A stretch of DNA of 64,000 bases, from assembly GCF_902703175.1 (NCBI RefSeq), contig NZ_CACRYJ010000061.1, positions 1-64,000 of the forward strand, written 5' to 3'. The notes beneath the pieces were generated by a model. It saw nothing but the letters and a program-made list of their open reading frames with translations. It had not been told where the DNA came from and did no database searches. Positions within the stretch are counted from its first letter, which is position 1, and every line of letters begins with the position of its first letter. A program made the position numbers and the translations under genes. Below are positions 9,089 to 16,807 of this stretch, one piece after another. This DNA is from Occultella aeris (GTDB lineage: Bacteria; Actinomycetota; Actinomycetes; Actinomycetales; Beutenbergiaceae).

Positions 9089-10023
9089 CAGGCATCCACC
9101 GCCTTCTCGGAGTTGATCACCCTGAAGATCACCGCGGACAGCCCGCCCAGCACCACGAACAGCAGCAGTGCCGCGGCGATCGAGTAGCCGACGGTGTCGT
9201 CGTTGGTGAAGCGTAGGAAGATGTGCAGGTTCGGCAGCAGGGTGGACTGCACCGGGCCGCCGGAGGTCATGATCAGCGGCAGCTCGTACTGCTGGATCGT
9301 GGCCACGAAGCAGGTGACGAGCAGGTACAGGCCGATGTTGCGCATCAGCGGGATCGTGATGAACACGGTCCGCTGCCACCAGTTCGCCCCGTCCAGCTCG
9401 GCCGACTCGTAGTAGCTCTCCGGGATGTCCAGGAGTCCGGCGAGCATGATCAGTGACGCGAGCCCCAGGCCGAGCCAGATCGCCGGCGCGGTCAGCGCGA
9501 GCAGGGCGGTGCTGGCACTGCCCAGCCACGGCTGGTTCTCGAACCCGACCAGACCGATGAGCCAGTTGAGCAGCCCCTGCCGGTACTCGTAGATGAGCAC
9601 GAACACGATCGAGGCGATCACCCCCGAGATCACCGTCGGGATGTAGATGCTCACCTTGAGCAGGGTTCCCATCCTCTGCCCCATCGCCTTGACCAGGTTC
9701 GCGAACACGAACGCGAGGATCAGGATCGCCGGGACCACGATCACCGAGAACCGCAGGCCCCGGCCGATCGAGGCCCAGAACACCGGGTCGGCGAGCACCT
9801 GGCGGAAGTTGCGGAGCCCCACGAACACCGACTCCGTGTAGAAGCTCCAGTTGAAGAAGCTCACGTACCACGCGTAGACGAGCGGCCACAGCACGAAGAT
9901 CCCGAGCAGGACCAGCGCCGGGGCCAGCATCAGGAACGCGATCCGGTTGTCACGGTGGGCCGGCTTGGGGCGGCGGCGCGCCCGGGCCTGTGCCGGTGGC
10001 GCCTGCGCCTGGATTGTCGTCAT
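9088..10023 (-). CDS. Carbohydrate ABC transporter permease (MalF type)
   Basis: A 311-residue membrane protein with the first hydrophobic segment after a short Arg-rich cytoplasmic leader (NRIAFLMLAPALVLLGIFVL) and the EAA loop ESAELDGANWWQRTVFITIP near residue 225. It forms the channel heterodimer with the MalG-type partner, whose start overlaps this stop codon. It lies 84 bp downstream of the binding-protein gene; a strong hairpin sits in that gap and probably sets the excess of binding protein over permease. Confidence 0.92.
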   Translation of the reverse strand: MTTIQAQAPPAQARARRRPKPAHRDNRIAFLMLAPALVLLGIFVLWPLVYAWYVSFFNWSFYTESVFVGLRNFRQVLADPVFWASIGRGLRFSVIVVPAILILAFVFANLVKAMGQRMGTLLKVSIYIPTVISGVIASIVFVLIYEYRQGLLNWLIGLVGFENQPWLGSASTALLALTAPAIWLGLGLASLIMLAGLLDIPESYYESAELDGANWWQRTVFITIPLMRNIGLYLLVTCFVATIQQYELPLIMTSGGPVQSTLLPNLHIFLRFTNDDTVGYSIAAALLLFVVLGGLSAVIFRVINSEKAVDA

Positions 10024-10066
10024 CTCATCACCTTCGAAGAGTTCCCCGGTCGGAAGAGGCCAAGGC

Positions 10067-10105
10067 CGGGCGGGTGGGCCCGACGGGCCGCACCCACCCG
10101 TCCCG
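10067..10105 (-). promoter_or_regulatory. Intercistronic hairpin between binding-protein and permease genes
   Basis: CGGGCGGGTGGG (10067-10078) pairs with CCCACCCGTCCCG (10093-10105), giving 12 base pairs with one bulged base and a 14-base loop. There is no T run, so it is more likely an mRNA-stabilising or partial-termination hairpin than a full terminator. In sugar ABC operons such hairpins after the binding-protein gene raise its level relative to the permeases. Confidence 0.6.
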
Positions 10106-10107
10106 CG

Positions 10108-11454
10108 TCAGCTCCCCGTACCGGCCAGTTCGGAGTTCGCGATCTCGGTGTTGATCTTGTCGTTCGCCGCGGCAAGGGCCTCGGACACCGGGGTGCCCTG
10201 CATGGCGGCCTCGATGGCCTCCCCCATCGCCAGGCTGACGTTCCACGGGTAGCCCGGCTCCGGCTGCGCGAACGGCACGATCTCCTCCTGGATGACGGCG
10301 TTCCACGGGTTCACGGTGTCCACGTCCGGTAGGGCGCTGATCGCCTCGGCCACGGACACCCGCGGCGAGACCTTGGAGAACTGGGTGGCCTCGAAGAACG
10401 GGACCACGTTCTCGGTGTCGCCGCCGAGCGCCCACTCGATGAAGCCGGCGGCCTCCTCGGCCACCTCGGTGTTGCCGTCGACGGCCCAGGTCCAGCCGCC
10501 GAGGGTCGCGGTGGTCTGGCCGCTCTGCCCGTCGAAGGAAGGCATCGGGGCCACCGCCACGTTCGGGACCAGGTCCGGGTAGTCGTTGAGCAGCTGGCTG
10601 GCCGCCCAGGAGCCGTTCGCCATCATGGCGTACTGCCCGTCACCGAACGTGGACGCGTCCGGGTAGCCCACGCCGTCCGCGGGCGGCAGCGCCCCGCTGG
10701 CGAACAGGTCCTGGAACGCCTGCAGCAGCGGTGCGTAGTCCTCGGTCGCCATGCCCTCGGACCAGTCGTCACTGATCGGCAGGTGCCCGGCCACGTTCCA
10801 CTGGTAGCCCCACGTGGACCAGGACAGGTCCGGCGCGTTCTGGGCCAGCCGCATCCCGAACACCTCGTCGTTCGTGAGCAGTTCCGCGTCGGCGACCAGT
10901 TCGTCCCAGGTGGTCGGTGGCCCGTCGATCCCGGCCGCCTCGAACAGGTCGGTGCGGTACCAGAGGATCGCGGACGGCTCCACGAGCATCGGGTACGCGT
11001 ACTCCTCGCCGTCGACCGTGACCGAGCCACGCACGTTCTCCTGCAGGTCGTCCCAGGCCTCGGCGCTGATCAGGTCCGAGAGCGGGGTGATCTGGCTGGT
11101 GAGCGCGGCGTTGCGGACCCCGCCGTAGTTCATGGTGCGGATGTCCGGGGCGTTCCCGGCGGCCTGCGCGGCCGTCATCCGCTGTTCCCAGGCATCGCCG
11201 GGCACCGCGGTGAGGGTGATGTGCACCTCGTCCTGGGACTCGTTGTAGGCGTCCACGACGCCCTCGTACCACTCGTTCTCCTCGTCGGTGAACGACTGTT
11301 GCCAGAACGTCACCTCGGTGACCCCCTCGGGAACCTCCTCGCCACCCGCGGAACCTTCAGGGCCGCCGTCGGGCGTTCCGCTGCAGGCCGCAAGCACCAG
11401 AGCGGTGGCGGCCACGACACCGAGGCCGCCGGTCAATCTGCGTGTCGAACGCAT
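10108..11454 (-). CDS. Extracellular sugar-binding lipoprotein of ABC transporter (family 1 SBP)
   Basis: A 448-residue protein. The start at 11454 is fixed by an AAGGAGG ribosome site just upstream and gives a clean lipoprotein signal (RRLTGGLGVVAATALVLAAC, Cys24). The mature part is a family 1 solute-binding protein: VTFWQQSFTDEENEWYEGVV near the N-terminus, MTAAQAAGNAPDI, GPPTTWDELVADAELL and QYAMMANGSWAASQLLNDYP. It would capture an oligosaccharide at the outer membrane face and deliver it to the two permeases encoded downstream. An in-frame ATG 16 codons upstream lacks a comparable ribosome site and would spoil the signal peptide. Confidence 0.93.
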   Translation of the reverse strand: MRSTRRLTGGLGVVAATALVLAACSGTPDGGPEGSAGGEEVPEGVTEVTFWQQSFTDEENEWYEGVVDAYNESQDEVHITLTAVPGDAWEQRMTAAQAAGNAPDIRTMNYGGVRNAALTSQITPLSDLISAEAWDDLQENVRGSVTVDGEEYAYPMLVEPSAILWYRTDLFEAAGIDGPPTTWDELVADAELLTNDEVFGMRLAQNAPDLSWSTWGYQWNVAGHLPISDDWSEGMATEDYAPLLQAFQDLFASGALPPADGVGYPDASTFGDGQYAMMANGSWAASQLLNDYPDLVPNVAVAPMPSFDGQSGQTTATLGGWTWAVDGNTEVAEEAAGFIEWALGGDTENVVPFFEATQFSKVSPRVSVAEAISALPDVDTVNPWNAVIQEEIVPFAQPEPGYPWNVSLAMGEAIEAAMQGTPVSEALAAANDKINTEIANSELAGTGS

Positions 11455-11498
11455 CTCATCCTCCTTGATGATCGGCTCCGGGGGAGCCTCGGTTGGTT

Positions 11499-12644
11499 TC
11501 ACGCGGGCGCCGGCACGAGGTCGGCGCTGTACCAGAACACGTTGTAGGGACCCCAGATCGAGAGCGTGAAGTAGATCGTGAGGCCGTCATCGCTGACGTA
11601 GCGGGAATTCAGGTACGGGCTGTACAGCCCGGGCGTCTCCGCCTGGGTGGTCAGCACGTGCGGTTCGCTCCACGGACCCCAGGGGGTGATGCCCTCGGCG
11701 AGCACCGCGTCCCCGTCCGTGGAGTAGGTCATCAGCCACCGTTCCAGCGTGGGGCTGTAGACGACGGAGAGTTCGCCGATGGTGCCTTCGAGGACGGTCT
11801 GCGCGTCCGCCATCGCCTCCGACCAGATCGGTTCCCCGTCGTCCTCGGTACCGGCGAAGTACCGATACGCGGCCAGGTCCTCGACGGCCTCGGTGCTGGC
11901 CGGGACCTTCATCAGCTGCACCCCGCCGAACCGGCCGGACGGGATGGACCAGAAGTACAGGAAGTCCTCCCCGTCCTCGATCACCTCGGCCACGGAGACC
12001 TGGACGAAGTTCGAGTCGCCGGGCCACTGCGGGGCGGGCAGGGTCTCCCAGCTGGCGCCGCCGTCGGTGCTGCGGGCCAGGCCCGCGTGGTTGGCATCCC
12101 ACTGGCCCGGGTCGCCCCAGTGCCGCACCGACATGTACTGCAGGTAGAGCGTCTCCCCGACGGCGAAGCCGTAGGTGGGGATCTTCGTCACCTCTCCCCC
12201 GGCGTCGTTGCCGTCGTGCTCGCCGGGAACCACCTCGAGGGCGAGCCCGATGTCGTCGAGCAGCCAGCCGTCGAACTCCAGGCCGTCGGTCGGGTCGTCG
12301 TCTGTGGTGTAGGCCACCGCGTTCGAGCGCCAGTTGCCGCCCTGACCGCCGACGGCGTCGGGATCGCGGGTGCCGAACGTGTCCCCGAACACGAGGTAGG
12401 TCGTGTCGCCGACGTTGAACATCGAGCCGAGGTCGGTGCCGGCCACCGCCACCGCCGCGGTGTCGTTGAGGGTGCTGTCCGGGCCGGTGAGCTGGGCGAT
12501 CCGGGTGACGTCCGTGACGCCGTCGAGCACGAACGGGCGGTCGGGATCGGTGTTCACGTCGGGTCCTCCTCCGGTCGAGCCGCACGCGACCAGTGCCGCC
12601 GCGGCGGCCGTCGCCGAGATCGTCGCCATCCTCGCCCGCCTCAT
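11499..12644 (-). CDS. Secreted DUF4185 lipoprotein, candidate GH183 endo-D-arabinofuranase
   Basis: A 381-residue protein. Its ATG (12644) overlaps the stop of the GH172 gene by ATGA. The lipoprotein signal ends at ALVAC (Cys21), so it should sit on the cell surface. The body matches DUF4185: TDLGSMFNVGDTTYLVFGDT, WRSNAVAYTTDDDPTDGLEF, GLARSTDGGASWE, and a C-terminal propeller blade (LYSPYLNSRYVSDDGLTIYF). DUF4185 proteins of mycobacteria and relatives were shown to be endo-acting D-arabinofuranases (family GH183). The acidic pair in TDLG and FGDT is the likely active region, but I cannot prove this from sequence. As the only exported enzyme of this operon it would cut polymer for the ABC importer encoded next to it. 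Confidence 0.8.
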   Translation of the reverse strand: MRRARMATISATAAAAALVACGSTGGGPDVNTDPDRPFVLDGVTDVTRIAQLTGPDSTLNDTAAVAVAGTDLGSMFNVGDTTYLVFGDTFGTRDPDAVGGQGGNWRSNAVAYTTDDDPTDGLEFDGWLLDDIGLALEVVPGEHDGNDAGGEVTKIPTYGFAVGETLYLQYMSVRHWGDPGQWDANHAGLARSTDGGASWETLPAPQWPGDSNFVQVSVAEVIEDGEDFLYFWSIPSGRFGGVQLMKVPASTEAVEDLAAYRYFAGTEDDGEPIWSEAMADAQTVLEGTIGELSVVYSPTLERWLMTYSTDGDAVLAEGITPWGPWSEPHVLTTQAETPGLYSPYLNSRYVSDDGLTIYFTLSIWGPYNVFWYSADLVPAPA

Positions 12645-13771
12645 CCCAGCCTCGGCAGCCGCTGGCCCACCGGCGCCAGCGTGAGGTGTTCGGCGGGGAA
12701 CTCCTGGTACCAGTAAGCGGTGGAGGAGAGGTCGTCGCTGCGGCGGTTCGCGTGCCCGTGCTCGATGGTGACCCGGATCGACGTGGTGAACGGCACCGGG
12801 TCCTCGATGTGGAACCGGTACGTCGAGACCTGCCCGGACCAGTTCTCACCGCCGGGCAACGTGATGCCGTGGTACGGCGCGCTGTAGCTCTCCGACGGGC
12901 ACCAGGCCGTGTTGAAGTAGTCCTCGGTGCCGGTGCCGTGCAGGCTCGGTGGCCACGCCTCGCCGTCGACGAAGATCATGTCGTCGCCCTCGCCGTACCA
13001 GTTCCACTCGGCGGTGTGGCGCAGGTTCGTCACGTTCAGGACGCAGCCGACGTAGTGCCCGCGGCCGGTGGTCTCCAGGATCGTGTAGTTGCCGTCCCCG
13101 GTCAGGTTCGGCCCCTCGAAGAGCAACTGGGAGTTCGTCAGGCCCGCCGCCGTTGTCTCGTCGAGGCCGGCCGTCGGGTTCTCCCGGTTCCAGGACGCGT
13201 GGAACCGTCCGAGGCCGTCCTCGAGGAGGTCGAAGGCGTCGTAGTCGATGTAGTAGTAGAACCAGAGCACCTCGTCCGCGCACTCGCTGATGATCTCGAA
13301 CCGGGCCCGGGTCGCGAAGGGCATGTGGAAGAACGAGTTCAGCGCCTTGCCGTCCTGCGGGCTCATCTGCAGCGGCGCCGACGCGTAGTTCACGGTGCGC
13401 CCGTGCCCCACCCCGAAGAAGTCCCCGAGCGGCACGAGCACCGACGGGTGCGGCGAGTCGTCCCAGTAGACGGCAAGCACCAGCTTGCGCAGGAAGTCCC
13501 GGTCGGCGCTGTCCGGGCTCGGCGCATCCCGAGGGGCCACGGTCATCCAGATGTGGTTGATCGAACCGGCGCCGCGCAGGTCGGCGAGCTCGACGGTCTC
13601 GCCGGGGTGCAGCGTGAGCCGGTCCTCGTTGCCCCCGGACCGGTCCCAGCTGGACGCGCGCAGGCGCCGGTGCGTGCGCAGCCGCGGCAGGTCGCGCAGG
13701 CTGCTGCCGTACGGGCCGTAGCCCCCCAGGGCGGTTACCATCTCGGTCCTCTCCATCTCCTCCGCGGTCAT
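12641..13771 (-). CDS. DUF2961 / GH172 family glycoside hydrolase, copy 1
   Basis: A 376-residue protein from ATG 13771 (GAGG 5-8 nt upstream). It has the GH172 jelly-roll signatures: DLRGAGSINHIWMTVAP, LVLAVYWDDSPHPSVLVPLG, DFFGVGHG, NWYGEGDDMIFVDGE (about residue 260) and GTGTEDYFNTAW (about residue 283). In characterised GH172 enzymes two glutamates about 21 residues apart in these last two motifs are catalytic; here they are 22 apart, so activity is expected. The family includes exo-alpha-D-arabinofuranosidases and alpha-D-fructofuranosidases. There is no signal peptide, so it is cytoplasmic and acts after import. It is followed by DUF4185 (ATGA overlap) and preceded by the kinase. In-frame ATGs at 13756 and 13741 are alternative starts. 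Confidence 0.87.
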   Translation of the reverse strand: MTAEEMERTEMVTALGGYGPYGSSLRDLPRLRTHRRLRASSWDRSGGNEDRLTLHPGETVELADLRGAGSINHIWMTVAPRDAPSPDSADRDFLRKLVLAVYWDDSPHPSVLVPLGDFFGVGHGRTVNYASAPLQMSPQDGKALNSFFHMPFATRARFEIISECADEVLWFYYYIDYDAFDLLEDGLGRFHASWNRENPTAGLDETTAAGLTNSQLLFEGPNLTGDGNYTILETTGRGHYVGCVLNVTNLRHTAEWNWYGEGDDMIFVDGEAWPPSLHGTGTEDYFNTAWCPSESYSAPYHGITLPGGENWSGQVSTYRFHIEDPVPFTTSIRVTIEHGHANRRSDDLSSTAYWYQEFPAEHLTLAPVGQRLPRLG

Positions 13772-13782
13772 GTCTGCCTCGC

Positions 13783-14730
13783 TCAGGTCCCCGCCGGCGC
13801 GCCGGCGAGTTCGAGCACCTCGGCCCGGGTCGGCGCGGACGGCGCGCCGCCACGCCGGGTGACGGCGACGGCGGCCGCGGCGTTCGCGAACGCCACCGCC
13901 TCGGTGAGGACGTCGCCGGCGGCCAGGCGGGCGCCGAGGCTGCCGCAGAAGGCGTCCCCGGCACCGATGGTGTCCACCACGTCCACCCGGTGCCCGGGCA
14001 CGTGCACCTCCGGGCGGCCCGGCTCGAGCACCAGGGCGCCGTCCGGTCCGAGGGTGACGATCAGGGCGTGGGTCCGGCCCGTCAGGGCCCGGCGGGCCAC
14101 GTCGAGGACCGGTTGGCCGGCGTCGGCGCCGGTGAGCTGGCGCAGTTCGCCCTCGTTGGGGATGAGCACGTCGACGGCGTCCGCGAGCTCCGTGGGGACC
14201 GTCGCCGCGGGCGCGGGGTTGAGCAGGACGCGCACGCCGGCGGCCCGGGCGATCCGGGCCGCGTGCACGGTCGCGTCCATGGGCAGCTCGAGCTGGAGGA
14301 GCAGCACGGCCGCGGACTCGATCCGCTCGCGCGCCGCCTCGACGTCGGCCACCGTGACCGCGAGGTTCGCCCGTGGGATCACGATGATCGAGTTCTGGCC
14401 GGCCGGGTCCAGCACCGGCAGGCCCACCCCGGTGCCGTGCTCGGGATCGGTACGCACGTCCGCGGCAGCGATCCCCTCGCCGGCCAGGAACTCCCGGAAC
14501 TCCGCTGCGAAGGGGTCGTCGCCCACGCGGCCGATCACGGTGGTGGCGGCCCCGGCCCGGGCCGCGGCGACGGCCTGGTTGAAGCCCTTGCCGCCCACGA
14601 AGGTGGCGAAGTGCGATCCGATCAGGGTCTCGCCCGGGCCGGGCCGTCGGGGGGCGGTGGCGACCAGGTCGTACATGAAGGAGGCCAGCACGCAGACGCC
14701 GCCGCGGCCCGTGCGCGGGGCGGCGTTCAT
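13783..14730 (-). CDS. PfkB/ribokinase family sugar kinase (candidate D-arabinose kinase)
   Basis: A 315-residue protein whose ATG overlaps the stop of the isomerase gene (ATGA at 14727-14730). It has the ribokinase-type sugar-binding motif FVGGKGFNQAVAAARAG near residue 45 and the ATP/anion-hole motif VVDTIGAGDAFCGSL near residue 250, which contains the catalytic Asp. The overall length is that of ribokinase. Tight coupling to an arabinose-5-phosphate isomerase suggests phosphorylation of D-arabinose at C5; ribose or another pentose or ketose is possible. Kinase family certain, substrate inferred from context. Confidence 0.88.
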   Translation of the reverse strand: MNAAPRTGRGGVCVLASFMYDLVATAPRRPGPGETLIGSHFATFVGGKGFNQAVAAARAGAATTVIGRVGDDPFAAEFREFLAGEGIAAADVRTDPEHGTGVGLPVLDPAGQNSIIVIPRANLAVTVADVEAARERIESAAVLLLQLELPMDATVHAARIARAAGVRVLLNPAPAATVPTELADAVDVLIPNEGELRQLTGADAGQPVLDVARRALTGRTHALIVTLGPDGALVLEPGRPEVHVPGHRVDVVDTIGAGDAFCGSLGARLAAGDVLTEAVAFANAAAAVAVTRRGGAPSAPTRAEVLELAGAPAGT

Positions 14731-15371
14731 GGGGTGACCTGCCGCGGCGTCGCGGACACCTGCCGTGGCGCGGTCCCGAGCAGCTGGTCGCCGAGGGACC
14801 CACCCGGGTGCCGTTCGGCGAACTGCTCCGGGGTGAAGCCGGAGAGTGTCATCAGTGCGATCGCGAGCGCGTCCCCCACCGCGAGGGTCGCCGCCGTCGA
14901 CGCCGTCGGGGCGAGCCCGAGGGGATCGGCCTCGCCGTCCACGGAGATGTCCAGCACGACGCGGGCGAAGAAGGCCAGCGGCGAGTCCGGGTTGCGGGTC
15001 ATCGCGACGATCGGCACACCCCACCCGGTGAGCATGTGCGCGAACTGGCACACCTCCGCGGTCTCGCCGGAGTTCGAGATCAGGATCGCGACGTCCGCCG
15101 GCGTGGCCGCGCCGGAGTCGCCGTGCAGGGCCTCACCGGCGTGCACGAACTGGGCCGGCGTGCCGGTACTGGTGAGGGTGGCCGCGATCTTGTGCGCGAT
15201 GTGGCCGGACTTGCCGAGCCCGGAAACCAGGACCCGGCCGCTGGAGCCGCGGATCAGCGTGATCGCCTCCGCCAGCGCGGGCTGGACCCGGTCCGCCGTG
15301 CGGGCGATCGAGCGGGACTCGACGAGCATGGCGGCATGGGCGGCGGAGATCGCGTCCGCAAGGGTGGCCAC
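14727..15371 (-). CDS. SIS-domain sugar phosphate isomerase, CBS-less D-arabinose-5-phosphate isomerase type
   Basis: A 214-residue SIS-domain protein. I chose the GTG at 15371 because GAGAGG precedes it by 6 nt; an ATG at 15398 has no ribosome site. Motifs are those of the KpsF/GutQ/KdsD group: VSGLGKSGHIAHKIAATLTS, FVHAGEALHGDSGA, LISNSGETAEV, GLAPTASTAATLAVGDALA, and the terminal FAERHPGGSLG. These enzymes interconvert D-ribulose 5-phosphate and D-arabinose 5-phosphate. The usual C-terminal pair of CBS domains is absent: the protein stops about 20 residues after the HPGG motif. As first gene of the operon, coupled to a kinase, it would work in the catabolic direction and feed D-ribulose 5-phosphate to the pentose phosphate pathway. 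Confidence 0.85.
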   Translation of the reverse strand: MATLADAISAAHAAMLVESRSIARTADRVQPALAEAITLIRGSSGRVLVSGLGKSGHIAHKIAATLTSTGTPAQFVHAGEALHGDSGAATPADVAILISNSGETAEVCQFAHMLTGWGVPIVAMTRNPDSPLAFFARVVLDISVDGEADPLGLAPTASTAATLAVGDALAIALMTLSGFTPEQFAERHPGGSLGDQLLGTAPRQVSATPRQVTP

Positions 15372-15413
15372 GGTGCCCCTCTCAGTGCGTCGGTGCATGA
15401 GTGTTGCGTGCTG

Positions 15414-15439
15414 GTAATCGATTACTGGAAATCGATTAC
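15414..15439. promoter_or_regulatory. Double LacI-type operator before the isomerase-led operon
   Basis: A perfect 12-bp palindrome GTAATCGATTAC (15414-15425) is followed after 2 bp by a copy matching 11 of 12 positions (15428-15439). The centres are 14 bp apart. It lies 43 bp upstream of the isomerase start. The same palindrome precedes the other transcription unit of the locus at 19637, and the only local DNA-binding regulator is a LacI protein, whose family binds such CG-centred palindromes. Confidence 0.75.
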
Positions 15440-15690
15440 TTGAGAGTAGGTGGGGCAGGCACGGATGTCAACGGACTAGGGCCAACGGGTTGCGACGAAG
15501 CGCCCGACCAGGCACCTCCGCGCCACCGTCACGCGCTGCCCGTCCCCCGCCACGACCTCGGCCTGCCCGGGCCCGTCCCGCCACGGCCGCTCACCCCCAC
15601 GAACGCGAAGTTGTTGGCTTCCGCGGGCGATCAGGCGCCAACAGTCCCGCGTTCGACGGGCCGAGCCGTGTCTTGCCGTGTCCGGGCCGG

Positions 15691-16761
15691 TCAGAGGATC
15701 TCGAGCCGATCCAGATCCGGGGCCGGTGGTCGGGTGGTGTTCGGCGCGTCCAGGTAGAAGAACGCGGTCGAGGCGATGTCGTCGTGCAACGGGAGGTAGC
15801 GGCCGCCGCTGCGCCAACCGAGGGCCTGGATGTCCACGATGAGGTCGGTCTCGAAGTGGATCGGGTCCGGCACGTGCCAGCGGTACATGCCGAAGCGCTG
15901 CTGGGAGGCGTACAGCCCGTCCGGGCGCAGCACCTGGTGCAGGCCGAGGTACGGCGTCGTGAACTCCGTGTAGCCCTGGCCGGGCACGTCGAAGTTCCAC
16001 GCCCCTCCGAAGTAGTCCTCGGTGCCGGTGCCGCAGATGGTCGGGTACCGCTCGGCGGCCGAGTCGTCCCCGTCCAGGTAGAACTTGATCTCACCCTCAC
16101 CCCACCAGCCGGTGGAGTTCACGCCCCAGGCGAGATAGGTGCCGACGTACTGGCCGCGGCCACGGACGCCGTCGAGCAGCACGTGCGTGGTCGCGTCCGG
16201 CAGCGGGTTGCTCCGCCGCCACTGCGCGTGCAGCCGGCCGGTGCCGGCCACGTCCCCGCCCTCCTCATAGGTGACCTGGAAGTACACGACCACGGGCTCG
16301 GCACCGAGATTGGAGATGGTCAGGTGGGCGCCGTCGGAGAACGGCATCGGCCAGTAGGAGTTGAAGCCGCCATGGGGGTTCACGGCGACCATCGCCGAGC
16401 TGAGCTGCGCGAAGGCGCCCCAGCCCTGACCGAAGAAGTCCCCGACCGGCACCTCGATCGCGGGCTCGGTCGAGGAGTCCCAGTACGCCCGCAGCAACAA
16501 CCGGCGCCAGTTGTCGGTGTGCGTGGTCAGCCAGATGTGGGTGATCCGTCCGGCACCGGCGATCCGGGCCAGGTCGTACGTCTGCCCGGGTTCGATGCGA
16601 ACGCTCGGGGAGACCTTCCAGCCGACGCCCAGGTCCCGAGCTGCCTCGGCGCCGGTGCCCGTTGTGGCCCGCCCTCCCCCGCCCTTGGTGCCGTCGGGGT
16701 TCTCCGGACTGATCGAGCGGGTCCGTACGTCTCGGAGCGCGGCGAGGTCGTTGTTGAACAT
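15691..16761 (-). CDS. DUF2961 / GH172 family glycoside hydrolase, copy 2
   Basis: A 356-residue protein from ATG 16761, without signal peptide. It shows IAGAGRITHIWLTTHTDNW, LLLRAYWDSSTEPAIEVPVG, DFFGQGWG, TGWWGEGEIKFYLDGDD and CGTGTEDYFGGAWNF, the last around residue 247. The two putative catalytic glutamates are both present (26 apart). It diverges strongly from copy 1 and has a Gly-rich stretch near residue 28, so it probably cuts a different linkage or chain end. It lies 46 bp downstream of the LacI gene in the second transcription unit of the locus. Confidence 0.85.
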   Translation of the reverse strand: MFNNDLAALRDVRTRSISPENPDGTKGGGGRATTGTGAEAARDLGVGWKVSPSVRIEPGQTYDLARIAGAGRITHIWLTTHTDNWRRLLLRAYWDSSTEPAIEVPVGDFFGQGWGAFAQLSSAMVAVNPHGGFNSYWPMPFSDGAHLTISNLGAEPVVVYFQVTYEEGGDVAGTGRLHAQWRRSNPLPDATTHVLLDGVRGRGQYVGTYLAWGVNSTGWWGEGEIKFYLDGDDSAAERYPTICGTGTEDYFGGAWNFDVPGQGYTEFTTPYLGLHQVLRPDGLYASQQRFGMYRWHVPDPIHFETDLIVDIQALGWRSGGRYLPLHDDIASTAFFYLDAPNTTRPPAPDLDRLEIL

Positions 16762-16807
16762 GAGGTCTCACATCTGTGTCGGAAGCGGTCGGTGGCGGTC
16801 GGGCGAG

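Noticed and set aside
8148-9095. Upstream extension of the GH116 frame into the permease gene
   Set aside because: GH116 similarity starts at MTDSRP (8147) and the extension is out-of-frame permease sequence.
12641-14803. 720-residue reading of the GH172 copy 1 frame
   Set aside because: The first 340 residues are out-of-frame sequence of the kinase gene; the GH172 protein starts at 13771.
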